A DNA stretch of 5,104 bases, taken from Sulfurimonas sp. (GTDB lineage: Bacteria; Campylobacterota; Campylobacteria; Campylobacterales; Sulfurimonadaceae). The stretch spans positions 1-5,104 of the forward strand of contig JAGGWE010000222.1 in the NCBI GenBank assembly GCA_021157665.1. Direction: 5' to 3'. Below the pieces are notes generated by a model that did not search any database, was not told the origin of the DNA, and worked only from the letters and a program-made list of their open reading frames with translations. Below are positions 5,016 through 5,104 of this stretch, in pieces. The number at the start of each line of letters is the position of its first letter. Positions within the stretch are counted from its first letter, which is position 1. The position numbers and the translations under genes are program-made.

Positions 5016-5104
5016 CTCCCGAGGTGGAACATATATAAAATCTCAAAATACTTTTAACTAACAATTAACAAATTTTTTGCTAAATATATTATTGATAATA
5101 GAGA
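5016..5104. repeat. 89-bp perfect direct repeat, copy 2 (reaches window end)
   Basis: Identical over 89 bases to 4804-4892 and open at the right edge. The sequence before it (up to 5015) is unrelated to that before copy 1, so the left arm of the 4795-4818 hairpin is missing here. The repeat may be longer, or may be one step of a 212-bp tandem array. Confidence 0.95.
5065..5092 (+). promoter_or_regulatory. Candidate promoter in direct-repeat copy 2
   Basis: An exact second copy of the TTAACA (5065-5070), 16-nt spacer, TATTAT (5087-5092) arrangement, with TTAAC again 11 bp upstream (5054-5058). If active, it would drive a gene to the right of the window. Confidence 0.28.

Larger units (their letters stand above)
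4696..5104. other. 409-nt gene-free tail with hairpins and repeats
   Basis: No convincing gene is present. In order it holds a post-stop hairpin (4703-4724), a weak two-part hairpin (GACC 4733-4736 with GGTC 4742-4745, flanked by GCTT and AAGC), a likely terminator (4755-4783), a perfect 10-bp hairpin (4795-4818), an 89-bp direct repeat (4804-4892 and 5016-5104) with a promoter-like sequence, and an inverted pair of 23-nt hairpin repeats (4925-4995). The only open frame worth noting is a 29-codon one at 4923-5012, made almost entirely of repeat sequence and without a ribosome binding site. Confidence 0.85.

Noticed and set aside
4804..5104. CRISPR array
   Set aside because: Only two 89-bp repeats with one 123-bp spacer that itself holds an inverted repeat; sizes and structure do not fit CRISPR, and no cas genes are present.
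4804..5104. Insertion sequence or transposon with terminal repeats
   Set aside because: There is no transposase frame, the 89-bp repeats are direct, and no target duplication can be defined. A non-autonomous element is possible but unsupported.

Overview
The window is an AT-rich bacterial segment with four intact genes and one gene cut by the left edge, all on the + strand. It holds the 3' half of mnmG (tRNA wobble-uridine modification), a PseG/GT-B-like protein of unknown substrate, and a three-gene operon petA-petB-petC for a complete quinol:cytochrome c oxidoreductase (Rieske protein, full-length cytochrome b, di-heme cytochrome c). A bc complex whose third subunit is a membrane-anchored di-heme cytochrome c, with a short Tat-exported Rieske protein and AT-rich codon use, points to Campylobacterota, most likely a Sulfurimonas-like member of the Campylobacterales. 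This assignment is by recognition and was not searched.

Layout: 1-962 mnmG (5' truncated); 963-1110 an intergenic segment with an inverted pair of 23-nt hairpin repeats; 1111-1917 the glycosyltransferase-like gene; 1918-1976 the pet promoter region; 1977-4695 petABC with tight spacing and a good ribosome binding site before each gene; 4696-5104 a 409-nt gene-free tail. The tail holds a post-stop hairpin, a probable intrinsic terminator, a perfect 10-bp hairpin, an 89-bp perfect direct repeat present twice at a 212-bp offset (the second copy runs exactly to the window end), and a second inverted pair of the 23-nt hairpin repeats.

The pet genes work as one unit. Menaquinol (inferred) is oxidised at cytochrome b, one electron passes through the Tat-exported Rieske cluster to the di-heme cytochrome c and on to a terminal oxidase or reductase, and the other recycles across the two b hemes. 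The Rieske cluster lacks the Ser and Tyr that raise redox potential in mitochondrial-type proteins, as expected for a low-potential quinone.

The most interesting non-coding signal is a family of four short hairpins in the two intergenic regions. They share a GGAA-like foot and a constant T.T mismatch. Their stem bases differ between copies but change together at three paired positions, and they occur as inverted pairs in both possible arrangements. This closely resembles the REP/BIME organisation known from gammaproteobacteria. The 89-bp repeat next to them carries a promoter-like sequence and may be part of a tandem array whose true copy number the window cannot show.
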